Assembly (NCBI GenBank): GCA_038030265.1
Contig: CM075943.1
Span: 34,782,001 to 34,846,000 of the forward strand
DNA: 64,000 nucleotides
Direction: 5' to 3'
Origin: Corythucha ciliata
Lineage: Eukaryota > Arthropoda > Insecta > Hemiptera > Tingidae
Shown here: positions 26,380 to 38,616 of the stretch, one piece after another
How the letters are laid out: the number at the start of each line of letters is the position of its first letter
Position numbering within the stretch: the stretch's first letter is position 1
The notes under the pieces: generated by a model
Databases searched by the model: none
What the model saw: only the letters and a program-made list of their open reading frames with translations
Told to the model about the DNA's origin: nothing
Position numbers and translations under genes: made by a program

Positions 26380-29300
26380 ATTCGGTGGTTTCGGGAGGCA
26401 AGTACGTGGCTGAAATTAAAACAACGTGCCACTCATGGCTTAATAAGAATTATCAGTAATTCGCTGCCAAAATTCAGAAAAAGGGCTAATTCGTGACTCA
26501 AATTTAGAAAAACACTACGTAGCTATTATTGAGACGAAGGGCTTTAACACTCATGGAAGAGAGCGCGTCCCCTCTCTGGATCCGCGACTGCCGGAGGGAA
26601 CCAGTCGTCTGAGACATGGAATCACAAGACCAAAAAAGAATGGCCTCCTCTCGTAAAACGTGAGGAGACAATTACTTTTTGTCCATCATCTCAGAGTGTG
26701 GACAATCTGTAATAATCAACTGACACTCAAGTCATTGCATAATGTGCGGTATACCTGACAACCGAGAACACCGGCCGTCACACAAACACTATTATCTCGT
26801 CAGTTAAAACCCTGCTGAAATGGACGCATCCGCTGTTCAACTACCCGGCTATCCAGCTGCTCTCCGGACACGGAAACTTCAATGCAAGACTGGCTTATCA
26901 CAGGTGCCGCGAAGATCCGCTCTGCCCCTGCAGGGAACTGACGAGGACGCGGCCCATGTCACCTGATACTGCAGCATACCACCGCTGCCTCAACACCTTA
27001 TCTCCACTCGAGTCAACGCGCAGCGATTTCGCGCTTCGCTAATGCCACCACTCTCGAACGGCCGCCGCAACACCTCCAGACGCCAAATATGCCGAACACC
27101 GTCGTGACTCCTCACCAGGATACGCCAAACAGCGAACCAGAATAACTCCCCGATTCAACACCAACATCAACGACACTGACATCTTACGCGTATTGCTCCG
27201 TACCTCAAAGATTTACCTGTAAAACTCCCCACCACCAAGCGGTCCACACTGGTAACGTGCTCACCTTGGCCAGAGAGCACGGCTGACGGGAAGTGGAGTG
27301 CGGCTAATCAGGTCTCGCACGCCTTTGACCAGTTCCAGCCGTGCAGAACCGGTGTCCCGATCATGAGCCACCAGTGGCATCAAGTCGGGACAGGAACAAA
27401 ACGCAAACCTGGTATACCTGACAATATTTTATAAGGTATGTGGCATATCTTTTTCCAATATTCCCCTTCTTTGGGAACAAGTGGAATTTAAGACAGATTT
27501 CTTCGTTTATCACTCATCAGGGAATACCTAATCTGGGCCAGCGAAACGTATTAAATCCAGATGGGTAATAATTTCCTGTTCCGAGAAATAGGTCCCTGCA
27601 ATTTTTACCTATTTAATTTAATAAAATGTGACATCATATTTTTGTTTTTAGGGCCTGCCTAACTTTTTTCAGCGAGTAACTCTGTAACGGGTAGTTTTCC
27701 CCTCCCTGTTATGGACTAGTGTAATATGGATAATTATGTTACCGAGAATGTTTTGATTCGGGGAATCACGTGATTTAGGGTGGGTTTATCAATCACCGGA
27801 TTTCTCATGTAATAGCAATACCTCAGATAACTTTGCATTTCTGTTTACAAAAAGGCCCATAGCAACCAGACTTATCCCCGCTTTGTCTGTAGAATAAGTG
27901 CATTGATAAACGCACCCTTAATCGGAAACGACGTTATTCCCTGAATCCCTCAGCGAAAACGTTATTTCCTAGTGACTGACGTTAATACGTAACAGAGTCA
28001 GTCAATCATGTTTGTTTTGGCATCCCATGGAATTCACGACATCCCCAAGTCATTCACGTGAATCCCTGCTGGGAATTAACGTGAATGCCTAGGAAATGTT
28101 GTCATGAACAACAATCCCAATGCAATTAACAACAATCCTTGGACTCTTCATGAAATAACGTTATACTAGAAAATTACGTTATTCCCTGCTCTGTGTAGTC
28201 ATTTACTTGATTCCCCAATTCAAAACATTTCCGTCCCGTCAACATTATGTATTATTGTCAGTTCATCTATTTTAGGGCGCAAATAGTCAATTACTATTTT
28301 AAGGGCGCGAATAGCCGGCTTTGCCATTTGTTTCGGCTCTGCAACAAGTCAGATCAGACATTTTAACGGCGTGAGTCATGAGTTACGCCATTTGCTAGGC
28401 GCAAAGGATCAGTTTAGCCATTTTTAGGGCCTGTCGCTACCGCGAGAGTAGTGGACGCGGGAAGTGGTGAAAGTGGGAGGAATGAAAGGCGGGGGCCCAA
28501 GAAGAGGGGACGAGTGAGTGGACAGGCGGTGGAGGATATGGAAAAATAAAAAACGAAGGGGAATGACGAGAAAAGAGAGGTTGAGAAAAAACTGGGTATT
28601 TTTGTCATACAAGGAAACCGTAAGTACTTTTTAGATATACTATAAATACGCAGATGAAATTCGAACGGATGGTTAAAACAGTCTCTCCCTTCTGGATATA
28701 ATAAAATAATCATATCCTGGGCATAATTACATTCAGACACAGAATTAAACTAAAGCCATTAGAGCTGTGGTGAATGGCACTGTCAACGTGCTCAGAATTT
28801 TTATGCCATAAATATGATTGTTGTAGCCACTGTCAACGTGGCCGGGGTGACTTGCACTGCCAACGTGCTCAGAATTTTATACCATAAATATGACTGTGGT
28901 CGCCACTGTCATCGTGGCTGAGGTGAGCTGCACTGTCAAGGGTTTGATACATGCAATTAGACAAGCATTTACACTTCATACATACTTTGTACTGTGAGGT
29001 AAGGGACGATTGTAAGGGGAGGTTGGAGATCGTCAAAACAAAAACCCTTATATACTTTGAGGGAGAAACTGAGAACTGTAAAATCCATGACCGCATCGTA
29101 CGATTTCGTTAATTAGTATTCTTGCGCACCTAAAATTTATGTTATAAATTCGCAATGCCTAGGTGGCATCTTTGCGACAGGACCCAACTCGTTTGCATTT
29201 TAGTCATTTTCCAGGCACGAATGGTACGTTTAGCCATTTTTAGGTCGTGATTTTCAGTCAGGATTTTTTTTTTATAGCGCAAGGAATGTCAGCTTAGTTT

Positions 29301-32300
29301 ATAGTAGCCATTTGAAGGGGCTAATCGTCATTCTGTGGCCTCAGTAGTAGAACGCGAATGGCCAGTTTGGCCATTCATGGAGTATAAATAGCCAGATTTG
29401 CTATTTTAGAGCAGGAATAGTCAGTTTAGACATTTTCAAGACGTAAAGTATAACTTACGGCCAATTTTGACAATAGCCGATTTCGACAGGAATAACCCGT
29501 TTAGGCATCATAGCCCAAACAGACTTAGCCGTTTTCGGGACGGCAAGTCCTCCAAGCTGAAGGCGCCAATGGCTAGTATTGGCGAGTTTGGCGCGCGAAT
29601 GGTCGATTTAACCTTTTCAGGGCGGGAATCGTGATCGTTTCAGGCATTTTCAAGTGCACCAATCGTAAGTTAAGACATTTTTAGGCCGTGATGAGTCATT
29701 TTGGCTATCTTTAGGGCCAGAATCACCAGTTTCGATATTTTTAGTACGCAACTAGTCGTACGCGCGAGTATAGTCAGTTTAGCCATTTTTATAGTGAGAA
29801 TAGCTGGTTCAACTATTTTTAGGCAGCGAATGACTGCCAAGCCCTTATTAGTAGAGAATAGCAAACAATTTCTCATTTAAGCCCCTCCCTTGAGCAAATC
29901 CTGAATCCGCAAATCCTGTATCCCCGTTAGGAGGCCTCACGATTGTTCCCTCCTATAAGGGGCACCTGAGGGCTACAGAAGCGCCACTTCTGGCACACGA
30001 ACAGAATCGTTTGATCAGAGTTAAATTTGTGCCACAGTTTTTTCACGTTTGACGTGCGGCATAAATCTCCGTTTGTTTTTATTACTTATAGCGTTTGTCA
30101 GTTGCACTAAATTCTGCATTTGGGCCATGGAGGTAGGAACAAGTGGAGAGAGAGAAAGGCTTTTTTAATGTAGAAACATGTGAAGCCGGTTTTTCCGCCA
30201 TTACACACCCACTGTTATCATTCACCTAGAGAGGACGGGAGGGGAATTTATCACTTTTTCACTGATCAAGTATCAAATTGTCAATGTTTTTGTTGGGTGA
30301 GGCCTGATAACAGATGGTGTGTGGTAATGGCGACCGGCTTCACGAAAAATGCGTTTCATTCTCTCCACTTGTTCATACCTCCATGATTTGGGCAGTTCAA
30401 GTCCACCCGTCCACTCTTAATTAAATCATGTGTTACTGGAGAAGACGGGTGGAAATGAATTGCCGCTTTGCAGAATTTTGTGCAAACGGGAAACGCTATT
30501 AAGCATGGAGGTAGGAACAAGTGGAGAGAGAGAAAGGCAAATTTAATGTAGAAACACGTGAAGCCGGTTTTTCCGCCATTACACACCCACTGTTATCATT
30601 CACCTAGAGATGACGGGAGGGGAATTTATCACTTTTTCACTGATCAAGTATCAAATTGTCAATGTTTTTGTTGGGTGAGGCCTGATAACAGATGGTGTGT
30701 TGTAATGGCGACCGGCTTCACGAAAATGCGTTTCACTCCCTCCACTTGTTCCTACCTCCATGCTATTAAGCAACCATTCGGTTCTTAAGATGAAACTGAA
30801 TTAAATTCAATTGAGAATTTATAAAGCTCAAATCCTATATCCGAATGCGCGGAACGTTCAAGAGCTGTAAGGAACTGCGTTGCGAACAAGCCCCGTAGTA
30901 TTATACTAGTGGATTTTCGATAAAACGAGGGTGTTATAATTTTTCCGGGGTTTCAGGTGTGTAATTAGTTAATTACCCACCTTCGGAAGTTTCAGGTGCG
31001 TGCCTCCCACCATACCCACCTCTTCACTCAGACTGCCCTGTTGCCTAATATCGGAAGGTTCCTTGTGTAAATGTACATCATGTTTGTATACTTTGTATGT
31101 TCTGTATTGGTAAGCTCGAGAATATATGCAGCGAGATAATCCTCCTTATCACCATCGCTATAGTTTTTTACGCTTGTGCTATGACTCTTGTGGAATGACA
31201 AGATAAATTGTTTTGTAAAATTAATAAATGGGTTAGATTCATTTAAAGCGATCATAATCTCGATTGGGCAGGACAATGTTTCATCTAATTACGCTAATCA
31301 ATCATGGTGCTATTTTTCTGTCACGCCTTCCCAATTTTCTAGAAAGAATCAAATAAATTGTCTCAACTGACGGGGAAATACACCAGCCTCTGCATCTCAA
31401 CTATCATTTTGTTCTTTGAGAATTGATCGCCGCTCCATGTGATATCTCGCTATAAAAAACACTCAATGGACTACTACTCTTGACACCCTATTTATACATC
31501 CCCTTACCGTAATATTTTTAAAAGCTTTACGGTGTTGTAACGTAGCCCCCCCCCTCCACTATCCTGGACTCTTCCCCGTAAAAGTCCGATAATAAATTCT
31601 GCTCACCAAACATGCACATTTATTTGAGGGAAAAGTACGAAACATGAGAGTATTTTTAATATTTTTGTATACGAGCCCAGAGCCCAGTAAGTTTTTTTTC
31701 TACTTACAGCACAAGTTATATCGTAAAAGCTAGAATCACCGGATGCGTGGTTTATACTTAAAATTAAATTAACTCACGGAGCTGATGCTCGACTTAAGTA
31801 GGCAGGGATAACTAATAATTTTATTAAACCCACGTTCTCTTCTCAGCCGCAACCCACAGCACTAACTTTCAATCTGGACCAAGATTATATTCCAACGACT
31901 GAGGGGATACTTCTCCCGCAAATTGAGCCTTCATTAAAATGCAGTTTAAAAAGAAAATATATACGAAAACGGGAAAAAAGTCTCAACTTACTAACGACGA
32001 TCAGTTTGAAATGAGCAGCGTGTAGTACACCACGAACGTTCGCCGTACACGTGTAATTCCCCTTATCCTGCCGCTGGATATTTTCAAACACTAGCACAGC
32101 TTGCGAGTCATTTTTAGACTGTTCGACGTGAATTCTGAAACATAGAACAATGAGGGGTGGGGGAGGAGAGGTTTGCGATGAGACATCGACGACAAGAGCT
32201 ATAATAAACAGAGGAATTATTAAAAGCTTATTAACCTCAGGCCTGGATAGTAATCAACGTGGACGAGTGGTTGGGAGGGGTGGAGTAGGGCTGAGTTGCG

Positions 32301-35300
32301 GTTAGTAATGGGGTAAAAGTGAGGGAAAGGTAAATTTATAGTCTATCCAGCGAACCCCCCTCTCCTTTCCACAACGCTGAAACTAGGCTGATGCACTGCA
32401 TATTATTCATAATTAAATAGTGGTAAAGAGTAAAGAGCGGGTGAACCTATTAAGGATGGGATGATTCCAGGTCACCAGTAAGATTCCGTCACCTACAACA
32501 TTACTTTTACTAAAATTCACAAGCTTTCTTTCAAAAAATTCTTGTTTGTACCAATTTTTCCAACTGTTATTAATTCAATGATAGTAAGAAGGAGAAGGGA
32601 GGAAAAAAACACTCGCCGATGCAGTTTTCACGTGTTTCACCTTTCAGTTGCACGTGTCGAGGAGCATGAAATGGCTCTACAGTGGGATAGTACCTACGAC
32701 TACGAGTAATTATTTATCAAAAAATATTGATGGAAGTCTAGAGAGAATGGGAAACAAAATTGTAGCGTTTTTCAATCCCATGAGTACCTAGAAAGTATCG
32801 GTAAACTTCACGCTCGGGCTCCTCGGGAAAAATCCTGTTGAGAGGAGCTGGAATGAAGAGTTTTACAAAGTGAGGATTTTGTTGGGCGGTGACAGTTGTC
32901 GAAAATGACATGTAACATTATAGCAACAAAGCGAGGCTGAGTTGCTTGGGCGAACTGTAACAGCCACTACTCCATGCGCACTACATACAGTTAGAACGAA
33001 TGGAATATTTCTGGTCGTTAAAAGCCTGAACCCATTTAAATGTTTGATGCATTTTTTTTTTAGCTCTAAAAGTTAATTGCGGTCGAAAGAAGTCTGGAAG
33101 GAATGAGAGTGATCAACAGGTTGCGTATTTACAGTAAGTAATCGAGAAAGAGTAATTAAAAGGAAAAAAAATGAGCTAAGAAAAATATGAAGTTCCCAGA
33201 CACCGATATAATAATACATAGAAACATCTCTGATTTCACACTCCACCCTTTTTCAAGTTCCACCACTGCTGTATTGACTGAATTTATTTAGCTTCTGGAC
33301 CTTTTATTCGATAGTGAATTAAATCCACCCGCAAGAATCCAAGCACACATTTTCCTGTACATATACATGTTTTTATTACAAACTTTTCCTGGAAGTTAGG
33401 CCTTCAAGGAACTGCTCCTAAGCCAAGCTAAAATTACGTAAAAAATGCACCTGCGCAGGGAATATTGTGGCACACTACACGGGAAGAACCCTATACAATC
33501 GCGACTTGACAGCTTCGTCGAGGTGTCGATCGTGATTGCTTCTAGGCAGAGCACACTTCAGTGGGTTGTACACATGCGCTAGCAACACGAAATGTCAGGA
33601 GACGAGAAGGAGGGACATGGGTCGGCAAACTGGGGGGAGCTTTCGCCGTCGTATAGTGAAGGAGAATCTCTTGTGTTTAAGTTCTCGAAAGTGTTCAAAC
33701 TTTCCCTTGATAAGAGCGAGTTCCAGACATCGGGGCTAACTTTTTAATGCAGGTATAGGTTACACAAGGGTTACCTTATCACGATTTGTATAGGATTGCA
33801 TGGGATGGGGGTAGATAACAGTCTATCTAAATATAACCTCTTTAGCCCCGATGTCGGCCTCCCGATAAGAGCTGGTGGCTACAGCCCGGTCACGTGCTGG
33901 TCGAGCGACCTGGATCGGAGGCTTGAGAGAGACGGAGAAAAGGCGTGGCATGAGGTCGGTAAGAAAGAGGTTTTTCGCAAGGGGAACGAACAGGACTAAA
34001 GTATCGCCCTTTGACACGCCACGGTACAAACACACCTTGCGACTGCACTTTTGACCCCAACAATGGGTGAGCTATTCCTAACCGTCCCTATTTGTTCCAA
34101 AGCTTTACGCCCTCCGTTAAGATCAAAAAACAAGCTGCTTTATTCAGAAAGTTTGCCGACTGATAGTTCATTCGGCAAGCTTATATTCTATCCATGGGAG
34201 CAGAACATTTTGCTCCGTAACTGAGGGTTTGGCCCATTATAGATCATGAATTTTGGGAACTCACAAAACGAATAAGGTTCGGTGGAAAGGAATGGAAGGC
34301 GTAAACAGACTGTATTATAAGGACTCATTATTTATTCAGTGCGGTTATTTACAACGAATTCGCATTTAAACAGATAGCTACGAGCTGAAAGAAGCTCGAG
34401 TGATGTCACCGGAGGGTGGTGAATCGTTTCAGACGCAACGATTTATAGACGCCTCGCAGTCGAAACGCGAAGGTGTCCCTTTAAAAGCGTTGGTTTGCAG
34501 CACACTGAAGAAAGAGAATGCGGAACGAATGACCTGGATCGGGCACGAGAAATTATCGTTTTACTGAGTTGAAACTCGCGAATGGAGGGAGAAAAGAACA
34601 GACGTGAATGAAAACACTCATCGACATTACGTGCACCCCTCCGGCGGATATACTGAGGTCAACGTTGCATCTCGCCTGAATAATAAGCCAGTATGGGCGG
34701 ATAACTTTACTGAAATAAATCCAGTTTGACGAGTATAAGTTAAGCCTTATGTTTTTGTGCTAAAAAAATTCATGTTTTGCGGTTATTTTTTTCCAAGTTT
34801 TGCTCCAATTTTATCATTTATGCCCGGATTTATGAACTTTCCTTGACATTAATGAACCCTTGAAATTTATTAGAACAGATGTTTTTATTGAGATCAAAAC
34901 TGTTCTCAACGGTTCCTTGACTCGAGGAAGCTTCAAGGAACAAATAATACTGATTATTTCATGAATGTTGAATAACTTTAGGTAATTAATTAATGTTTTG
35001 AGTAACACCTTCTTTATTTATTCTTCTTTATGCCGACTAGTTTCGGGGTAATGCACCCCATTCTCAAGGCATTTTTTTTTTTTTTTTTGTCGGGGGCGCC
35101 GGGCTTTGAACCCGGCAGGCGCCTAAGCCTCACTTGGGCTCCTACGCCATACCCAGATCTAACTGTGCACTTCACACCCGTACTACGCGGGCGTTTCGGT
35201 CGGTGCGCGGTTTGTTGAACGCACATCGCCGGGAACGCCCACACGAAGCCGGGTGTGCCGTGTCACAGCTCGCCGCAGCCTTATAGTGTAATGGGCAATG

Positions 35301-38300
35301 GCTGGATTCGAACCCAGGCCCGCTGGGTTGCGAAGCGAGCATTGTATCCATTACACCATCGAGGCGCGCTATTCTCAAGGCATCTGTAGGCCAAAACAAA
35401 TCTTTTTGTCACATGTCAAATCACGCATAAATTCCACAACAATCCTGCTGACAGACAGGCGTCAAGGTGTGGCGAAACAAGTTCCTAGATGCCTGTCTGT
35501 CAGCAGGATTGTTGTGGAATTTATGTGTGATTTGAATTTGACATGTTACAAAAAGATTTGTTTCGGCCTACGAATGCCTTGTGAATGTGGTGCATTAAGT
35601 CGGCGTAGTAAAGAATGTGATACTCACAAAATTAATTAATTTCTTCAAGGAACGTTCATAAGTACTTGCCTTAGTTTTAATTTTCCTTACGGTATCGAGT
35701 ATTTTCTGGCTATACCAACAGAACAAGTAGCAGTGCACTAATTCAGTGATCAGAAAGCAGAGAAAAGTCAATTTCACCGCCGTAGGAACATCCTAAAATG
35801 CAAATGCACATACTAGCAAATTAACACAAAATTGGGGTGCCGCCCAATCAAGAAACCACGCTTCAGTATCATACCCACCGCGTTGAATACGTAGGCTGAG
35901 AGGCAAATAAGAAGAGTACTCGAATATACGATAGTCATAACCAGCATGTAGCTGTACGTATAGAGATTACGACAAAATCTGTGAAACGACTACGACTAGA
36001 TAAGATAGCTAAAGTAAAATAAACAGGGCAGGGGGAGAGACATGATCAAAAGTTGATGGTGTTTAACGGATTCAGTTACACAGGCTCGTATACAGGCGTG
36101 AAACGAAGGAGTTTTCATGTGGTCATCACGATTGACGCTCGATTTTAAACGGAATTGACTGTGAAGGTGTTTTGCCCTTCGGTCGAAATTTCTAAAAGTT
36201 ATCGCCAGAACCTGCCCAGGTGAGTCAATGAGGACTGCGTCAAATATACATGATGGAAATGAAGAATATACCTGGAACTGAGCATGCAAGGCGTGAGCTT
36301 GAACGGCAAATCCGAGGTCACAGGCCAGTGTGAGAAAAATCGATACTAATGTTATGTAAAACTCTATAAGAGTTACTATTATTTTATATCCTCCTACGAA
36401 GTCAATCGGATACCACATACTGACTGGTATGAATGAAACTACGCCGTTTTCTAGTTGGGATAAAAATTGATATTTTTAAAATAGAATTTCATTTTTATAA
36501 ATTGGTTTGCCTTTTCTCGGCTCTTGCAATCGACCCGACGTTAGATCGAACGCTGATCTGGCAGTGGTTAGAAACCCTCCTGAAATGGCGACTGTGGTGA
36601 TGAAGGCTCTGCATTATGCATTAACATTCCAAATCCAGTTACCAACACCTTTGGGTTAATTAAAGGGATTCCCACCAAAAACCATTAAAGGAAAAACACA
36701 CTTGACGACGAAATTTATCCGCCTGTCCGACTCCTGTGTTAAACGGTCGATTTCACGACGAGTGTCGTCGTCAAGCGTCGACCCGTAGTTGTGAAATTTC
36801 CCACCCATGACGATGAATATCCCGTCGAGGCATTTCTTGTGGCGAACAACTATCATCGAAGCGGACAACAAGTTGGTCAGCATGATGGTCCAGTGGGCTG
36901 ACTCGTAGCGAACGCCGAGATCGTTTGACGACACGAGTACGGTAACGAAAAGGAAAGCGATGTGAATCATTATAATGACGTAGTAGATGAGAATATTGAC
37001 TTTTGAAACGGTTCCTGCAGCCAGCGGGAGCAAGAAAAAGGAAAAACAAATTGAAACTCGATATGCTCTTGGGTAATCTCGGAGCATATACCTCTGAAGT
37101 AACAAGCACCCAGCATATACAAAAAGCCACCATTTTCATTAAAGCCTTTCCGGAGCAGTTGTTCGTCCTGTTGAAAATAACAACATTGCATCGTTACACC
37201 ATCTTAAAGGTTCGTTACCAAAATGGAATTCGCAGGACTTTGAACTTCACAAAGGGCATTAGTCGGGGCTGTCAAATTCTCGCCGTCTATGCAAGAAATA
37301 AACTGATTTGAAAACGTTTGATGGAGTCAAAGAGCTTTGTGACCATTTTTTCGCCTCTCTACCTCTTTACTTACAATCTCTTTTTTGCGTTGAATCTCAT
37401 TCGCATCCTTGCCATTCACGTCTTTTCCCTTCATTTCTGTATTTTCCCCCTTCGTTCTCAATTATTGAGGGTATTATCTATGACTAATATGATACGTACA
37501 CTTCTCGTACTGTTTGTTGGGAGCTCACTAGGTTAAGGAATAGCTACGGATGTTTCTACGTTACTTTTCAAGGATATAGCGTGACAGTCTTGAGGATAGA
37601 CTTCATTAATAACTCAAAAATACTAGAATCCCCCTTATTATTCATTAACAGTCGCGGGTTCTATAGACATGATAGTTCTAGATAATAGCAATTTGTATAA
37701 TGTATAGTCCAGAAGGGCGGGGAGGGCTTGACAATGAAGAAAATTGAAAAAATATGAAAAACGTCTCCTCCTCAGGCGTCTTACGAAAAATTACAGTAAG
37801 AATGGAGAGGGTTAGAGGTACCATTTTCCTTTAATACATTTTTAAACATGCGACAAGGAATCACAAGCAAGCGAATACTCGCGTGATACACTGTCCACCA
37901 CAAAAAAGAAAAAAATGTTTCTCAAAAGGGGCCAGAAAAGACTTTCCGCCCTATATGTAAACTAATTGAGAAAAATATTCAGTCTAAGAAACTATCAACT
38001 AGACGGAGAACTTTTGGCTGAACTTGTTTACTTTTCTCTATACAATTCACAAAATCGAAAATCTACGTCCTTTTCACCCAAAATATAACTCGCTGCTTTA
38101 GTTCCGAGATTGAACTATACGGCCAAAAACAAGCATTCTCCCACCACGAGCAATTTTTCCTTGTTCAGTTAAAAAAAACTAAAAACAGTTAGGGCCCCAG
38201 AAATTATCTAACTATAAATAAAAACAGGAATTTAGGTAATTCATTAATTTTTTGAGTAATACATTTTTTTTTCTTTGTTACGCCGACTAGTTTCGGGGCA

Positions 38301-38563
38301 ATGCACCCCATTTTCAAGGCATCGGCAGGCCGAAACAAATTTCTTTGTCACATGTCAAATCACACAAAATTCCTAACAATCTGCTGACAGACAGGCATCA
38401 AGGAAACTTGTTTCTCCACACAAACAGGAAAACAGGAAACAGGAAAAACAGGAATGTTTGTCCAGAAATATTATTTTTCGGGTCAAATAAAAATACAAGA
38501 AAGGAACGCATAGACCGACCGCTCCTGCCGTTTTTCAAATGCCAGCCAACTTATAAAAATTTC

Positions 38564-38616
<53 letters not shown>

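Noticed and set aside
33727..33856. Small inverted repeat (ATCGGGGCTAA pair) as a transposon
   Set aside because: The arms are only about 13-30 bp with no target duplication, too weak for a separate call.
35996..36053. Reading receptor exon C through to its own stop
   Set aside because: The extension (after HHQLLI) replaces the expected next helix, whereas splicing to 35,978 restores the conserved receptor sequence.
37100..37191. Annotating FNENGGFLYMLGACYF as a confirmed receptor N-terminus
   Set aside because: It fits the family but is out of frame with the next exon and no splice site reconciles them. It is reported only as a possibility.
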